From NCBI GenBank assembly GCA_035550375.1, contig DASZPH010000071.1:1-64000 (forward strand): DNA of 64,000 nucleotides, written 5' to 3'. Below the pieces are notes generated by a model. It saw nothing but the letters and a program-made list of their open reading frames with translations, was not told the DNA's origin and did not search any database. Made by a program: the position numbers and the translations under genes. This stretch comes from DASSFG01 sp035550375 (GTDB taxonomy: Bacteria > Planctomycetota > Planctomycetia > Pirellulales > JAICIG01). Positions 34,222-44,700 of this stretch are shown one piece after another. The stretch's first letter is position 1. Every line of letters starts with the position of its first letter.

Positions 34222-35736
34222 CTAAAAAACTCCTTGGCCGCCGTTCGCGGCGCGTGGCGCTGCCGAACCTGGCGATCGTGAATACTGCAATCGCTCTGGC
34301 AACCATGCTGATTCGAGTGCCGAACCTTCATAGCTTTCGTCCGGCACATATCCGTGAAAATATCCAAAATACCGACGCAGCGAGGATTCATTATTATCGA
34401 TGTTGATGCCAGGGTTGCGTCGCCGCAGTCTTCCCAACGCGCGGCGGAAGCCTTCGGCCTCGCTCTCCAGCACCGACAGTGTCGCATGACGGTCAAGGAC
34501 AAAAGTAGCCTGCCGATCGGTTTCTTTAAAAAAGGAGCTGTGGCGCGGCGTAATGTGTAGCGACCTAAGGTGCTGTAGCGCACTCAACGACTCCAGTACC
34601 TCCGGCGATACGTGGTCGCCGCTGATGACCAGATCTTCAAGCGATTCGAGCTGCGCGAGATCCTTCAAGTCAGCATCGCTGCCAATCTCGGCGTATTTCA
34701 TGTCAAGCGCCTTCAAGCGAGGCAGCACTGAGAGACGGCGAAGGTCGCGGCCGTTGATCGTTGGAAATGTCAGGTCAATGGCTTCTAGGTTCGGCAGACG
34801 CGGCAGATGCGAAAAGACACCGTCAACATGGGAAAGGTCTTCGATGCTTAACACTTTCAGGCTCGTTAATCCGCGCAAAAAGGTCAGGCTGTCCTCGGTA
34901 AGAGTTGGAAATTTCAGGCCGAGTGCCTCAAGCTGAGTCAGTTTCCCAATCTCCGTAAAAAACTCCCGTGAACGTTGCCTTCGCTCTTGCTCAGATTCGC
35001 TGTCCTTTTCCTCGCAGATACTCAAACAGCGCAGGCCGCGTGCATTTTGAAGCGAGTCTGCCATACCGGGAGTCAGGCGCTCAACATGGAGTGTCAACCA
35101 TTTCAAGCGGGGTAATCGACCCAATCCACAGACAAACGTCTCATCGACGACGTGGTCCTGATGCGCTTTCATATCAAACGCGACGATGCTTCGGCGATAA
35201 CGGTCGGGGATGACGAACTCGAACCACCGCGGACCTTGGCGCTCCACGTAAACGGTTCCATTGTGCTCTTCAAGTTCGGCGATGATCGGATCCTGAAGAC
35301 TGGCCCGATTGCGAAGTGCGGCGAACAACCCACAACAGCCGGCTACCAGGGCCACAGCCGCCAACATTGTCCGCAAGCTCCAACGTAATCGCGGCCGATA
35401 GCACCGCAGCCACCACTCGCATGCACCCACGGGCAGGGCCAAAAAGATCATCCAACTCGCAAGATTGGCCGCGAGTCGGGCCCCACTGTAGTCCCAGCCA
35501 ACGATGACAGGCCCAATCATCGAGAGCGTGAGGTTATGCCAATGCCACGTAAACGGCCACCCATACGTTCCTTTAGCGTAGATCGAGCCAGGTTCTATGG
35601 GATATTGCACGCCGACAGTTTCAACTTCCGACGTAAAATTGCCCAGCGCGATGGGCGTGGCGACGACCAGCAACAGCGCGAGCGTCAAGAGTCGGGGGCG
35701 ATAACGCCAAAATGCCCGAACATTCGGACGAATCAT
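34222..35736 (-). CDS. Leucine-rich-repeat membrane protein
   Basis: The first ~145 residues hold three or four hydrophobic helices (LLTLALLLVVATPIALG, IFLALPVGACEWW, LAAVALVAGCCGLFAAL). The rest is a leucine-rich repeat array, for example LPRLKWLTLHVE, LTQLEALGLKF, LTSLKVLSIED, LPNLEAIDL and LESLEDLVISGD, about eight repeats. Planctomycetes carry many LRR proteins with a membrane anchor; binding partners unknown. 504 residues. Confidence 0.8.
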   Translation of the reverse strand: MIRPNVRAFWRYRPRLLTLALLLVVATPIALGNFTSEVETVGVQYPIEPGSIYAKGTYGWPFTWHWHNLTLSMIGPVIVGWDYSGARLAANLASWMIFLALPVGACEWWLRCYRPRLRWSLRTMLAAVALVAGCCGLFAALRNRASLQDPIIAELEEHNGTVYVERQGPRWFEFVIPDRYRRSIVAFDMKAHQDHVVDETFVCGLGRLPRLKWLTLHVERLTPGMADSLQNARGLRCLSICEEKDSESEQERRQRSREFFTEIGKLTQLEALGLKFPTLTEDSLTFLRGLTSLKVLSIEDLSHVDGVFSHLPRLPNLEAIDLTFPTINGRDLRRLSVLPRLKALDMKYAEIGSDADLKDLAQLESLEDLVISGDHVSPEVLESLSALQHLRSLHITPRHSSFFKETDRQATFVLDRHATLSVLESEAEGFRRALGRLRRRNPGINIDNNESSLRRYFGYFHGYVPDESYEGSALESAWLPERLQYSRSPGSAAPRAANGGQGVF

Positions 35737-35986
35737 TGCCTATTCCACAAGTACCCAACGCAAGATCAAAGTTTTAGGCTATCAATTCTAACGCGAGACG
35801 ACGGGCTTTTCACCGTAATCGTATAGACCGGCGGGCCGTCCTCGTGCCGCGTACGGTGACCGCCGCCGACCTCTTCGTGCCGTTCAACCGGTCCGCGCAA
35901 GCCGCTTCGGTCCGACATCCCGACGCAGGTTGACGACCTCTTCTTGAAGGCAACGAGTTCGTCGATGAGACCCACCAGCTACTACC
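35737..35986. other. Intergenic region left of the recombinase remnant, 250 bp
   Basis: A short minus-strand open frame here (about 70 codons) has no recognisable features and may be part of the decayed element to its right. I see no gene I can support. Confidence 0.35.
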
Positions 35987-36306
35987 TCATGGCCGCCGTT
36001 TTGGCTCGGTTAATTCCAAGGGGTAACCGAGGATGCCACGAGACGTGGCGACCCGGCGTTTCCGGAGTCGCTTCACCTCGTCGCGGTCGGCCCAAATGAC
36101 CCACAGCTTCTCGACGTTCGTCTGTCGTCCGTGAACCCAGCCGCTGGTCGCCCGCACCTGTTTTTGTGATGATTGCCGCACATACGCGATCGCGAGCTGA
36201 TCAAGATGCGACGTCGCGATCTTTGAAGTCGGCGAGAGCGGGAGCGACACCGCTTCCGGACGCAGAGCCGTGAAAATGCTGGACTTTGAACCTCAGCAGT
36301 CTTCAT
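35987..36306 (-). pseudogene. Serine recombinase (resolvase-type) remnant
   Basis: The start of a large serine recombinase is recognisable: KIATSHLDQLAIAYVRQSSQ, with the catalytic Ser in the VRQSS motif. After about 33 residues the frame jumps to what looks like the C-terminus of the same family (VWVIWADRDEVKRLRK-like, ending PLELTEPKRR), so several hundred central residues are lost. The natural start is probably the ATG at 36306 with GGAGG six bases before it, but that start is out of frame with 36250, a further inactivating shift. The gene is a remnant of a transposable or integrative element. Confidence 0.6.
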
Positions 36307-36520
36307 TTCCCACCTCCTTTCTTGCCAGTGGTGGGACGACGTGCCGGGCGACAACCTGGCTCAGCGTCAGCAGGCTTCGTTGTCGGGGTTCGTCGGGAAG
36401 CCTCCACAGATCCTTGAGCCGCGCCCGCTCCTGTTGCGGCAAAAAGGTGGTACGCCGGCAGATTCCTTCCGCATGCTTCACCCCCATGTTCTTCGGTGCG
36501 AAAACGCTGCAACCATCCAA
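36293..36520 (-). CDS. Small accessory ORF of the recombinase element (probable relic)
   Basis: Seventy-five codons, later part reading LPQQERARLKDLWRLPDEP and SLLTLSQVVARHVVPPL. Its end overlaps the presumed start of the recombinase (36306) by 14 bp, the arrangement I recall for two-gene serine-recombinase elements in related bacteria. Start uncertain (36520 or the ATG about 11 codons later). Function unknown and possibly lost with its partner. Confidence 0.35.
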   Translation of the reverse strand: MDGCSVFAPKNMGVKHAEGICRRTTFLPQQERARLKDLWRLPDEPRQRSLLTLSQVVARHVVPPLARKEVGNEDC

Positions 36521-36671
36521 CCAGTCGCAGCAGAGCGGAGATCGGTGCTACCGGATGCTCAGCGGAAGGTCGATAACGTCTGGGATCATCGGGACCGCGC
36601 CGGTCGATCCGAGTTGCCACGAGAACGGCCTCACCGTAGTCTTGGCAGGCGAAGGGTGAGGAAGACGAAGC

Positions 36672-38117
36672 TCACCTCGCTGCAAAACCCGCGGCGAGAC
36701 TTCTCGACCACAGCGCAAGATCGTCATGGGTGTCGACGCGGGTAAACCCGTCCGGTCCGTCCGCGCCGCTCGGCGTGACGCACCACCGTGCTGCCTTGAC
36801 GCGGTCCTCCTGCATCGACACGGACCGATCGAGGGCCACCTCCAACATCAGTTGCAAGTCGCCGTCGAGCCGCGAGGCAGCAACGGGACCCGGCTCCGAC
36901 GCGATGCGTGTCGCCAGTTGGTCGACGGCCGGCCAGAGCCGGTCGTAGCGCCGCGCGCGGGGCAAGTCGACGCCGAGCCAGTAACTGACGCCGACTGCGA
37001 GCTGCAACGCCAGGCAGGCCGCAATGAGGTACTGCCGCCTCTCGGCGATCCGTTCGGCCGCGAACCAGAGCGCGACAAACAGAGCCGGCAAGAGCGGCAG
37101 CAGAAGGCGGGCGCCGGTGTCCATGGCGTGTGCCGTAATCAGCAAGAGATAAAAGGGAACGTACCAAGCGAAAAGATCGTTCTGACGCCGCGTCCAGCGC
37201 GACCAGCCGAGGCAGAGCAGCGCAAAGAAGGGAACGTGGATCAGCATGTTCACGTCGGTCCAATCACCGGGCTTGCCGTGGCTTTTGAACAGGCCGGGAA
37301 TACAGACGCGTCCGATGTCGCTGACGCAGAGCTGCGCCCCGCGCGAGTAGCCCTCCAGGGGCGACCTCGCCGCGTTCTCGAAGTCGTCGAGGTACGAACG
37401 TCCGTTCAGTTCCGCCGCGGTCGTGCGCTCGTGAAGCACAAACATCGCAACGGGCGTGCCCGCCGCAGCAGAGATCAGGGCGGTCGCCCCGAGCCCCCTC
37501 AGCCGCGACAGGCGCCCCCCAAACACTTCCCGTAGCGTCCACACCGCCACGGCCGGCACAAGCATCACGCCAACGGGTCGGATGACGCAGAGCAACGTCG
37601 TGAGGCTGGCTGCGGCGGTCAGGCGCCCGACGAAAGCACCGGCCCGCGAGACCTTACCGACGCCGGCCAGGCAATTGACCACCCCGACGAACAGGCACAT
37701 GAAGGCCATCTCGCTCAGGGGGCGGCGAAAATGGATCCAGAAACCGTGGTTGACAACGGTGAGAGCGGCAATCCAGACGGCGGCTTCAGGAAGCACCCGC
37801 CGGCTCCAGCGATAAACGCCCAGCAAGAGACCGACGGCCAGAGCCCAGTGCAGAATCGCGATTGCTGCAAACGGCCGGTCGGAAATCCAAAACAGCGGAC
37901 TGATCAGGGCCGGATAACCGGGCGAGTACCAGAGCAAAGGGCTGCCCAGATTGGTCGGACCGGTTCCGCGGGCCAGGCTCCGCGCCATCGACAGATACGC
38001 GGCGGAGTCGATCGACGAGTACCACCAGGGCGAAACCTGCACCGCCAGCAAAACCGCGCAGATGGCCAGGAGGGTCTGGGGCCGTGACGACCCGAGGGCA
38101 ATCCAGTGTCGGATCAT
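36672..38117 (-). CDS. Polytopic membrane protein, GT-C/ArnT-like
   Basis: About 481 residues with roughly ten hydrophobic helices. Near the start, SSIDSAAYLSMARSLARG followed by LWYSPGYPALISPL resembles the first periplasmic loop of ArnT/PMT-type (GT-C) glycosyltransferases (an acidic pair, Asp then a sequence ending PxxP). The C-terminal ~90 residues are soluble. It may transfer a sugar from a polyprenyl-phosphate carrier; specificity unknown. Three in-frame ATGs (38183, 38156, 38117) compete; the last places the first helix best. Confidence 0.65.
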   Translation of the reverse strand: MIRHWIALGSSRPQTLLAICAVLLAVQVSPWWYSSIDSAAYLSMARSLARGTGPTNLGSPLLWYSPGYPALISPLFWISDRPFAAIAILHWALAVGLLLGVYRWSRRVLPEAAVWIAALTVVNHGFWIHFRRPLSEMAFMCLFVGVVNCLAGVGKVSRAGAFVGRLTAAASLTTLLCVIRPVGVMLVPAVAVWTLREVFGGRLSRLRGLGATALISAAAGTPVAMFVLHERTTAAELNGRSYLDDFENAARSPLEGYSRGAQLCVSDIGRVCIPGLFKSHGKPGDWTDVNMLIHVPFFALLCLGWSRWTRRQNDLFAWYVPFYLLLITAHAMDTGARLLLPLLPALFVALWFAAERIAERRQYLIAACLALQLAVGVSYWLGVDLPRARRYDRLWPAVDQLATRIASEPGPVAASRLDGDLQLMLEVALDRSVSMQEDRVKAARWCVTPSGADGPDGFTRVDTHDDLALWSRSLAAGFAAR

Positions 38118-38381
38118 GGTCGGAACGTTTGGAGCAGCAGGCTGTTGGAAGAACATGGATAAACCGGCGCAACAATAGAGCATTCCGCCGCGTTGGGCCT
38201 AGACCGATTCGCGCGCTGGAACGGGGAACAGCCACGGGTGCTGGTCTATCCGCGTTTTGCCCCTGTTGGGTCAAACGATCGAAGTCGTGAACTGAGATGG
38301 CATGGACGCGGCGACAAACATTGTTTCGGCCATGAATTCGGGCTAGAATTCAGTAGTCTTGCTTGATGTTTTGCCTTCCTC

Positions 38382-38873
38382 ATGATCCGGGTACTTCACA
38401 ACGGCGTCTGCTGGTTTCTCTCGGCCGTGCTGTTATTAACGAACGGCTGGCCCGTGGCCATCCACCATGCGCACGACGTAGGCGAAAACCCGTACCATCA
38501 TTCCCATCGAGCGGGAGCCCTTGATGTCGCCCGCCATGCGCCGCCTTCGATAGGCGACCCCGACGGCGAAGTATCTGGCGTGACCGAACACGTCCACATG
38601 CTCTGGCTGGGCTGGGAAGTCACCGTCGTTCCGCCCAAGGGTTCGAAGACGAGTCCGCCGGCCGTGGCCGTGCTCTCTCAGCAAGCCGACCGTGGTCCCG
38701 CAGAGTGTGACGCGGCGCTCGCCTGGTCGGAGACTTCATTGGCACTGGTGGCTGTCGATCCCGTCAACCACGACTGCCGCTCGCCAGCGCTCGCCGACTC
38801 GCGGCACCGTGTCGCAGCCTTGCCGCTGTGTGAAACTGCGCGCCATCTTCGCTCTGGCGTGCAGTTGATCTGA
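38382..38873 (+). CDS. Secreted His-rich protein upstream of metal-efflux genes
   Basis: 163 residues with an N-terminal hydrophobic stretch (CWFLSAVLLLTNGWPVA), then His-rich runs (IHHAHDVGENPYHHSHRAG and TEHVHMLW) that could bind Zn, Cu or Co. No family recognised. The location directly upstream of a lipoprotein, an RND adaptor and an RND pump, all on the same strand, suggests a metal-binding accessory of the efflux locus. Confidence 0.6.
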   Translation: MIRVLHNGVCWFLSAVLLLTNGWPVAIHHAHDVGENPYHHSHRAGALDVARHAPPSIGDPDGEVSGVTEHVHMLWLGWEVTVVPPKGSKTSPPAVAVLSQQADRGPAECDAALAWSETSLALVAVDPVNHDCRSPALADSRHRVAALPLCETARHLRSGVQLI

Positions 38874-39003
38874 ATCTCTGACGCCTTCATTTTTCGGCAC
38901 CTGCAAAGCATGCCTCGGCGCGCTTTGTTTTTGCGGTGGTGACGCAGCCGAAACGCTTCGTCACACCGCTCGTTGTCGGCGATCGTTAGAGAGACGCGAC
39001 CCC

Positions 39004-39567
39004 ATGCGCAGCCAGTTAACACAGGCAAGTCGACGAGCGGAAGCCGCGGCCCCGCGCTTGCTCCGTGTGTCGAGCATTTGTGGCGCTTGTGCGGCACTCG
39101 CGCTCGTCGGCTCCGGCTGTAACGACACCGGACTAAGCGGTCCGACAAAGCCCACGGCAGACGCGGTCTCCCCGGTCAACCCCGACGACGTTCCCATCAC
39201 CGAGGCCGAGGTACCCGTACCGGCCAGCTACGCCGAGGCGGTCGAACGCCTGGCCGGCTATCGAGATGCGATTCGCCAGGCTGTGGAATCGGGGCAGTAC
39301 GGCAAGGCCCACCGGCCGCTCGACGAAACGAACATCACCATCGAAAGACTGCCGGATATCGCCCGGTCGAGCGATATGCCTCGGCGGCACTGGGAACAAG
39401 TCGTCACGGCCAGTGAGGATCTCGGCGAAGCATTGGATCAGATTCACACTCAAATCGACGCCGGCGGCAAGGCCGACTACGCGCCCCACGCCGAGGCGAT
39501 CGACGACGCAATCGCCCGCCTGCAAGCAATCGGCGGAACAAAAGGCAACCACAGCTCAACCGAATGA
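39004..39567 (+). CDS. Lipoprotein of the metal-efflux locus
   Basis: 187 residues with a lipobox-like LALVGSGC after a hydrophobic leader, so probably lipidated at Cys about 39. The mature part is acidic and helical (YAEAVERLAGYRDAIRQAVESG, EDLGEALDQIHTQIDAG). No motif recognised. It ends 7 bp before the adaptor gene, so the two are surely cotranscribed. Confidence 0.65.
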   Translation: MRSQLTQASRRAEAAAPRLLRVSSICGACAALALVGSGCNDTGLSGPTKPTADAVSPVNPDDVPITEAEVPVPASYAEAVERLAGYRDAIRQAVESGQYGKAHRPLDETNITIERLPDIARSSDMPRRHWEQVVTASEDLGEALDQIHTQIDAGGKADYAPHAEAIDDAIARLQAIGGTKGNHSSTE

Positions 39568-39574
39568 ATTCGCC

Positions 39575-41668
39575 ATGAAGACTTCCACGCCTGCCACGCG
39601 CCACGCTTTCCGCACGGCCCGCTGGATCAGCCTGGCCGCTTTCGCGCTGGCGCGGCTGACCGCACCCGCCGGCGCACACGACGAGCACGAGGCCCTGCCG
39701 AGCAAAGGGGCGGCGGTCTACAAGAACATGGTCCTGCTCACCCCGCAGGCCGAGAAGGCGATCGGGCTTAAGAAGGCCAAGGTCGAGCTCGACACCTGGC
39801 GAGAAGAGATCGTCGTCAACGCCAACGTCGACGTGCCGTGTACGCGGCACGCGTATGCCGCCTCGCTCGTGACGGGCAGGATCGAAGAACTGCTCGCCCG
39901 GCCGGGCGACGAGGTGCGGCAAGGCCAGGTCCTAGCGCGGGTCAAAAGTCTGGAGTTGGAGACGCTCGAATCGCAACTCTTGCAGGCTTCCGCCGCACAC
40001 GACCTGGCGGCGCGCGTGCTCGACCAGCGCGAGACGCTTTTCGCCAGCAGGGCCCTGCCGGAAAAGGACCTTTTTATGGCCCGCGCGACGCACCGCGAGA
40101 AGACCGCCGAACTGGCGCTCGTTACCGCCAAGCTCCGCGCCGTCGGCCTGTCGAGCGACACGCTGGCCGAGGTCTTGAGAACGAAGAAGCCCGTCGGATC
40201 GCTGCCGATCGTCAGCCCGATCGACGGAGCCGTTTCGCTGGCGGACGCCCGCGTGGGGCAGACCGTCGAGCCGGTTGACCATGTGTTTCACCTCGTCGAC
40301 CGCTCGGCGCTGGCCATCGTCGGCGAAGTGCTGGAGAGCGACGTCTGGCGGGTGCGCGAGGGAATGCCCGCGAAGATCGTCCTCGCCAGCTTCCCCGAAG
40401 CGCCGCTCGTGGACAAGATCGAGCACGTCGGGCTGAAGCTCAACGCCCAGGAGCGGACGATGCACGCTCGCGTCGAGATGGCCAACCCCGACGGCCGCAT
40501 CCGTCCGGGGATGTTCGGCCGGATGCACATCGAGGTGGCCCGGAAACCCGAGGCGGTCGTCTGCCCCGCCGACGCGCTGATCTTTCACGCCGGCGCGCGG
40601 TACGTGCTGCGCGAGCAGGGGAGGAACCACGGAAAATACGTGCTCACCAGGGTGAGCGTGGGCGCCCGCGACGACGGCCGGGTTGAAGTTATTGAGGGCC
40701 TGTTCCCCGGCCAACGGGTCATCACCACGGGCACGATCGAGCTGACCGCCCTGCTGAACGACGCCTTTACAATCGCCGACGCTCAGGCCAAGGCCAGACT
40801 GGACGCCGGGCGGGCTGTCGTCTCAAGCTCGGGCGGGCAGCCGGCGACCGGCGGCCGGCAGGTCATCATCGTGCCGGGGCGCGTCGAAGCGGCGACAAGC
40901 CGCAAGCAGTTCGCCGCCTCGACCGTCGCCGGACGGCTGGCGAACATTCTCGTGGAGCGCGGCGCGCGGGTTCGACGCGGCGACGTGCTGGCCGAGATCG
41001 ACAGCCTGCAACTGCGCAACCTGCAGCTCGACCTGCTCTCGGCGCGGGTGCGGCTGGAACTGACGCGACAGCAACTCGATCGCTTGAAGATGCTGACCGA
41101 GGAACGGCTCGTGAACCGCACCCGCATCTGGGAGCTGGAGGCGGACGAACGGTCGCTGCAAAACAAGCTGGCGACGCTCGCCAGCCAACTCGCTTTGATG
41201 GGGCTGGAAGCGAACGAAATCGACCGTCTGAATGGCATCGATCTCGAACGGGCCGACGTCTACGAGCAAATCACGACCCTGCTCCCGGTGCGCGCGCCGG
41301 CCGACGGCTGGGTGGTCGACTTCGAGTTGGGACTGGGAGAAGTTGTTCATCCCCAGGAGCGGCTGTTTGAGTTGCAGGACCTTTCGCGCGTCTGGGTTCA
41401 GGCCTACGTGCGCGAAGGCGACGCCGGCCGCGTACGCCAGGGGCAAGCCGTGACCGTCACCGTCGCGGGCGATCCGTCGTTTCGCGCCGAAGGAACCATC
41501 GTGCGCACCAGCCCGGAGGTTTCGACCATCGACCGTGTGCTGGCCGTGTGGGCTGAGCTGGACAACTCGCAGTTGCGATTGCGCGAAGGGATGCTGGCCA
41601 CGATCGCGCTGCAAGTCGACGAAACCATGCAGGAAGCGAGCAACACCGCCGCAAGACGCCATAGGTAG
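39575..41668 (+). CDS. RND efflux periplasmic adaptor with two complete adaptor modules
   Basis: 697 residues from ATG 39575. A signal peptide ends in APAGA and the mature protein starts with HDEHEAL. Module 1 (about 40-405) has the barrel/lipoyl/hairpin order of membrane-fusion proteins: VTGRIEELLARPGDEVRQGQ, a helical hairpin, then IVSPIDGAVSLAD and ADARVGQTVEP. Module 2 (about 426-690) repeats it: GRVEAATSRKQFAAS, VERGARVRRGDVLAEIDS, hairpin, then VRAPADGWVVDF. Ordinary adaptors have one such module. The partner RND pump follows after about 100 bp. Duplication may fix the adaptor stoichiometry of the complex. Confidence 0.85.
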   Translation: MKTSTPATRHAFRTARWISLAAFALARLTAPAGAHDEHEALPSKGAAVYKNMVLLTPQAEKAIGLKKAKVELDTWREEIVVNANVDVPCTRHAYAASLVTGRIEELLARPGDEVRQGQVLARVKSLELETLESQLLQASAAHDLAARVLDQRETLFASRALPEKDLFMARATHREKTAELALVTAKLRAVGLSSDTLAEVLRTKKPVGSLPIVSPIDGAVSLADARVGQTVEPVDHVFHLVDRSALAIVGEVLESDVWRVREGMPAKIVLASFPEAPLVDKIEHVGLKLNAQERTMHARVEMANPDGRIRPGMFGRMHIEVARKPEAVVCPADALIFHAGARYVLREQGRNHGKYVLTRVSVGARDDGRVEVIEGLFPGQRVITTGTIELTALLNDAFTIADAQAKARLDAGRAVVSSSGGQPATGGRQVIIVPGRVEAATSRKQFAASTVAGRLANILVERGARVRRGDVLAEIDSLQLRNLQLDLLSARVRLELTRQQLDRLKMLTEERLVNRTRIWELEADERSLQNKLATLASQLALMGLEANEIDRLNGIDLERADVYEQITTLLPVRAPADGWVVDFELGLGEVVHPQERLFELQDLSRVWVQAYVREGDAGRVRQGQAVTVTVAGDPSFRAEGTIVRTSPEVSTIDRVLAVWAELDNSQLRLREGMLATIALQVDETMQEASNTAARRHR

Positions 41669-41772
41669 CCCCGGCGCTCCGTGGCGAGAGACGGTCCCAA
41701 CGCGACCGCCTTCTCTGTCGTGGGCGTCGAAGCCGCTTGATCGAACAGACTTTATCCGACCGCGAGTTTACC

Positions 41773-44700
41773 GTGTTCAACGCTCTCATCGCCTTTTCGC
41801 TCCAAAACCGCTCGGGCGTGCTGGTGGTGGCGGCCGTGCTGCTGGTCTTCGGCGGCTACCAGGCGTCCCAACTGCCCGTCGACGTCTTCCCGGACCTCAA
41901 CCGGCCGACCGTCACGATCATGACCGAGGCGCATGGCCTGGCACCGGAAGAGGTCGAAACGCTGGTCACATTCCCGATCGAGTCGGTGATGAACGGGGCC
42001 ACGAACGTCCAGCGAGTGCGGTCGGCGTCGGCCGTGGGCCTGTCGATCGTGTGGGTCGAGTTCGACTGGGGGACGGACATCTACACCGACCGCCAGATCG
42101 TGCTGGAGAAGCTGCAACTCGCCCGCAGCCGGCTTCCCGACTCGGTCACCCCGCTGATGACGCCGATCGCCTCGATCATGGGCGAGATCATGATCATCGG
42201 CGTCCGCTCCACCGGCGACACCACTCCCATCGAGTTGCGCACCCTGGCGGATTGGACCATCCGCCCGCGCATCCTCGCGGTCCACGGCGTGGCCCAGGTG
42301 GCCGTGATGGGTGGCGAACTGAAACAGTACCAGGTGCTCACGTCGCCGACCCGGCTGGCCGAGTATGGCGTCACGCTCGACGAGTTGACCAAGGCGGTCG
42401 AGCAAGCCAACGCCGTCTCGGGAGGCGGGTTTTTGCTCTCGCGCCAGCGCGAGTCGCTCATTCGCATCGTCGGCCGGGCAACGAGCCTGGAGGACCTTGA
42501 GAAGACGGTGGTCGTCGATCGAAACTCCGTGCCGGTCACCGTCCGACAAGTGGCCGACGTGCGGCTGGGCGGCCCGGTGGCCCGCGGCGACGGCAGCGTT
42601 CAGGCTCTCCCATCGGTGATCCTCACGATCCAGAAGCAGCCCAAGGCCGACACGCTCGTCCTCGACCGGCAGATCGAGGAAACCGTCGAGGAGATGCGCA
42701 AGACCCTGCCGGCCGATGTGGTGATCGACACCCACGTCTTCCGCCAGGCCAGTTTTATTGAGGCCGCCATTCGCAACGTCGTGGAGGCGATTCGCGACGG
42801 GGCGATCTGGGTGGTCGTGATCCTGTTTCTGTTTCTTTGGAACCTGCGCACCAGCGTCATCACGCTGGTCGCCATTCCGCTGTCGATCGTCATCACGGCC
42901 CTGATTTTTCGCGCCTTCGGCGTGACGATCAACACCATGACGCTCGGCGGCCTGGCGGTGGCCATCGGCGAACTCGTCGACGACTCCATCGTCGACATCG
43001 AGAACATCTACCGGCGGCTCAAGGAAAACCGCCAGAAGCCGGAGCCGGAGCACCCCCTGCGGGTGATTTTTCGCGCCTCGGCCGAGGTGCGCAACAGCAT
43101 CGTTTTTGCCACGCTGATCGTGGTGCTGGTCGTGCTGCCGTTGTTCTGGCTGTCGGGTCTGGAAGGCCGGCTCTTTGCTCCTCTGGGCCTGTCGTACCTC
43201 GTGACCCTGCTGGCCTCGCTCGTCGTTTCGCTCACGGTCACCCCGGCGTTGGCCGCCTACGTGCTGCCCAACGCGTCGTTTCTGGAGCACGCCCACGACC
43301 CGCTCGTCGTGCGGGGGCTGAAATGGATCGATACGCGGCTCCTGCACTTTACGCTTCGGCATTCCTACGTCGTGTTGTCGGCGGTCGCCTTGTTGGTGAC
43401 GCTCAGCGTGGCGTCGATCTACTGGATGGGCGGCGAATTCATGCCCGACTTCAACGAAGGCACGCTTACGATCGAGGCCAGCACGCCCCCCGCGGTCAGC
43501 CTAGAGGAATCCAACCGCGTCGGCACGCTCATCGAGAAAATGCTGCTGGAAGTGCCTGAGGTCACCAACGTCTCCCGGCGCACCGGACGCGCGGAGCTCG
43601 ACGAACATGCCGAGCCGGTGAGCCACTCGGAGTTTGACGTGGGACTCCTGGCGCCCGAAATCCCCAAGCCCGGCTTGTGGTACGCCGTGGTGCGGGCGGT
43701 ACCCGGCCTGCACCGTTTTGGCGTCGATCGACAGGGGCGCTCGCGCGAAGAAATCTTGGCCGATATCCGCGATCGAATTACCGAAATGCCCGGCGTGGCC
43801 GTGAACATCGGCCAACCGATCTCGCACCGCCTGGAGCACATGGTCTCCGGCATCCGGGCCCAGATCGCGGTCAAGGTGTTCGGCGCCGATCTCGACGTGC
43901 TCCGCGAAAAGGCCCGGGCTGTCGAGCAGTTGATGGCCGAAGTGCCCGGCGTCACCGACCTCTATGTCGAGCAGCAGGTGGAGATTCCGCAGGTGCGCGT
44001 GACGGTCAAGCGCGACGAGGCCCTGCGCTACGGCCTGACTCCGGCGGAGGTTGCCCATGCCCTGGAAACGGCTTTCCAGGGCCGCACTGTGTCGCAGATT
44101 CTAGAGGGGCAACGACTGTTCGACCTGGTGGTCTGGTTCGATCCCGCGGCCAGGCACGACATCGGATTGATTCGCTCGACGCCGCTCAGCATTCCGTCCG
44201 GAGGACGGGTGGCGCTGGGTACCGTCGCCGAGGTGGCGGAAACGACGGGCCCGAACACCATCAATCGCGAGAACATCGTCCGGCGGATCGTGGTGCAGTG
44301 CAATGTGGCGGGGCGCGACCTGACCGGCGTATTCAACGACATTCGCCGCGAGGTCAGCGAAAAAGTCGTCCCCACGCTGCCGACCGGCTACTTCATTCAA
44401 TACGGCGGCGAGTTCGAGAACCAGCGCCAGGCGCAAACTCAGCTTACGGTGCTGAGCCTTTTTTCGGCCTTCGGCATCTACTGCCTGCTCGTCAAATGTC
44501 TCGGCTCTTGGCGCGGAGCCGTGCAGGTGATGGCCAATATCCCGCTGGCGGCGATCGGCTCGGTGGCGGCGCTTTTGCTCACCAACTGGCCCTCGGCCGA
44601 GGCTTTGTCGCAGGCCGCCTGGTGGGAGTGGCCGCGCGTCTGGATCTCTTCCACGACCCTTTCGCTGGCCCACTGGGTCGGCTTCATCACGCTGGTGGGC

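Noticed and set aside
33948..34583. Minus-strand frame of 211 codons
   Set aside because: Overlaps the LRR gene in another frame, with no motif or RBS.
41752..43362. 536-codon minus-strand frame
   Set aside because: Antisense to the RND pump, with His/Asp/Gly bias from the complementary codons.
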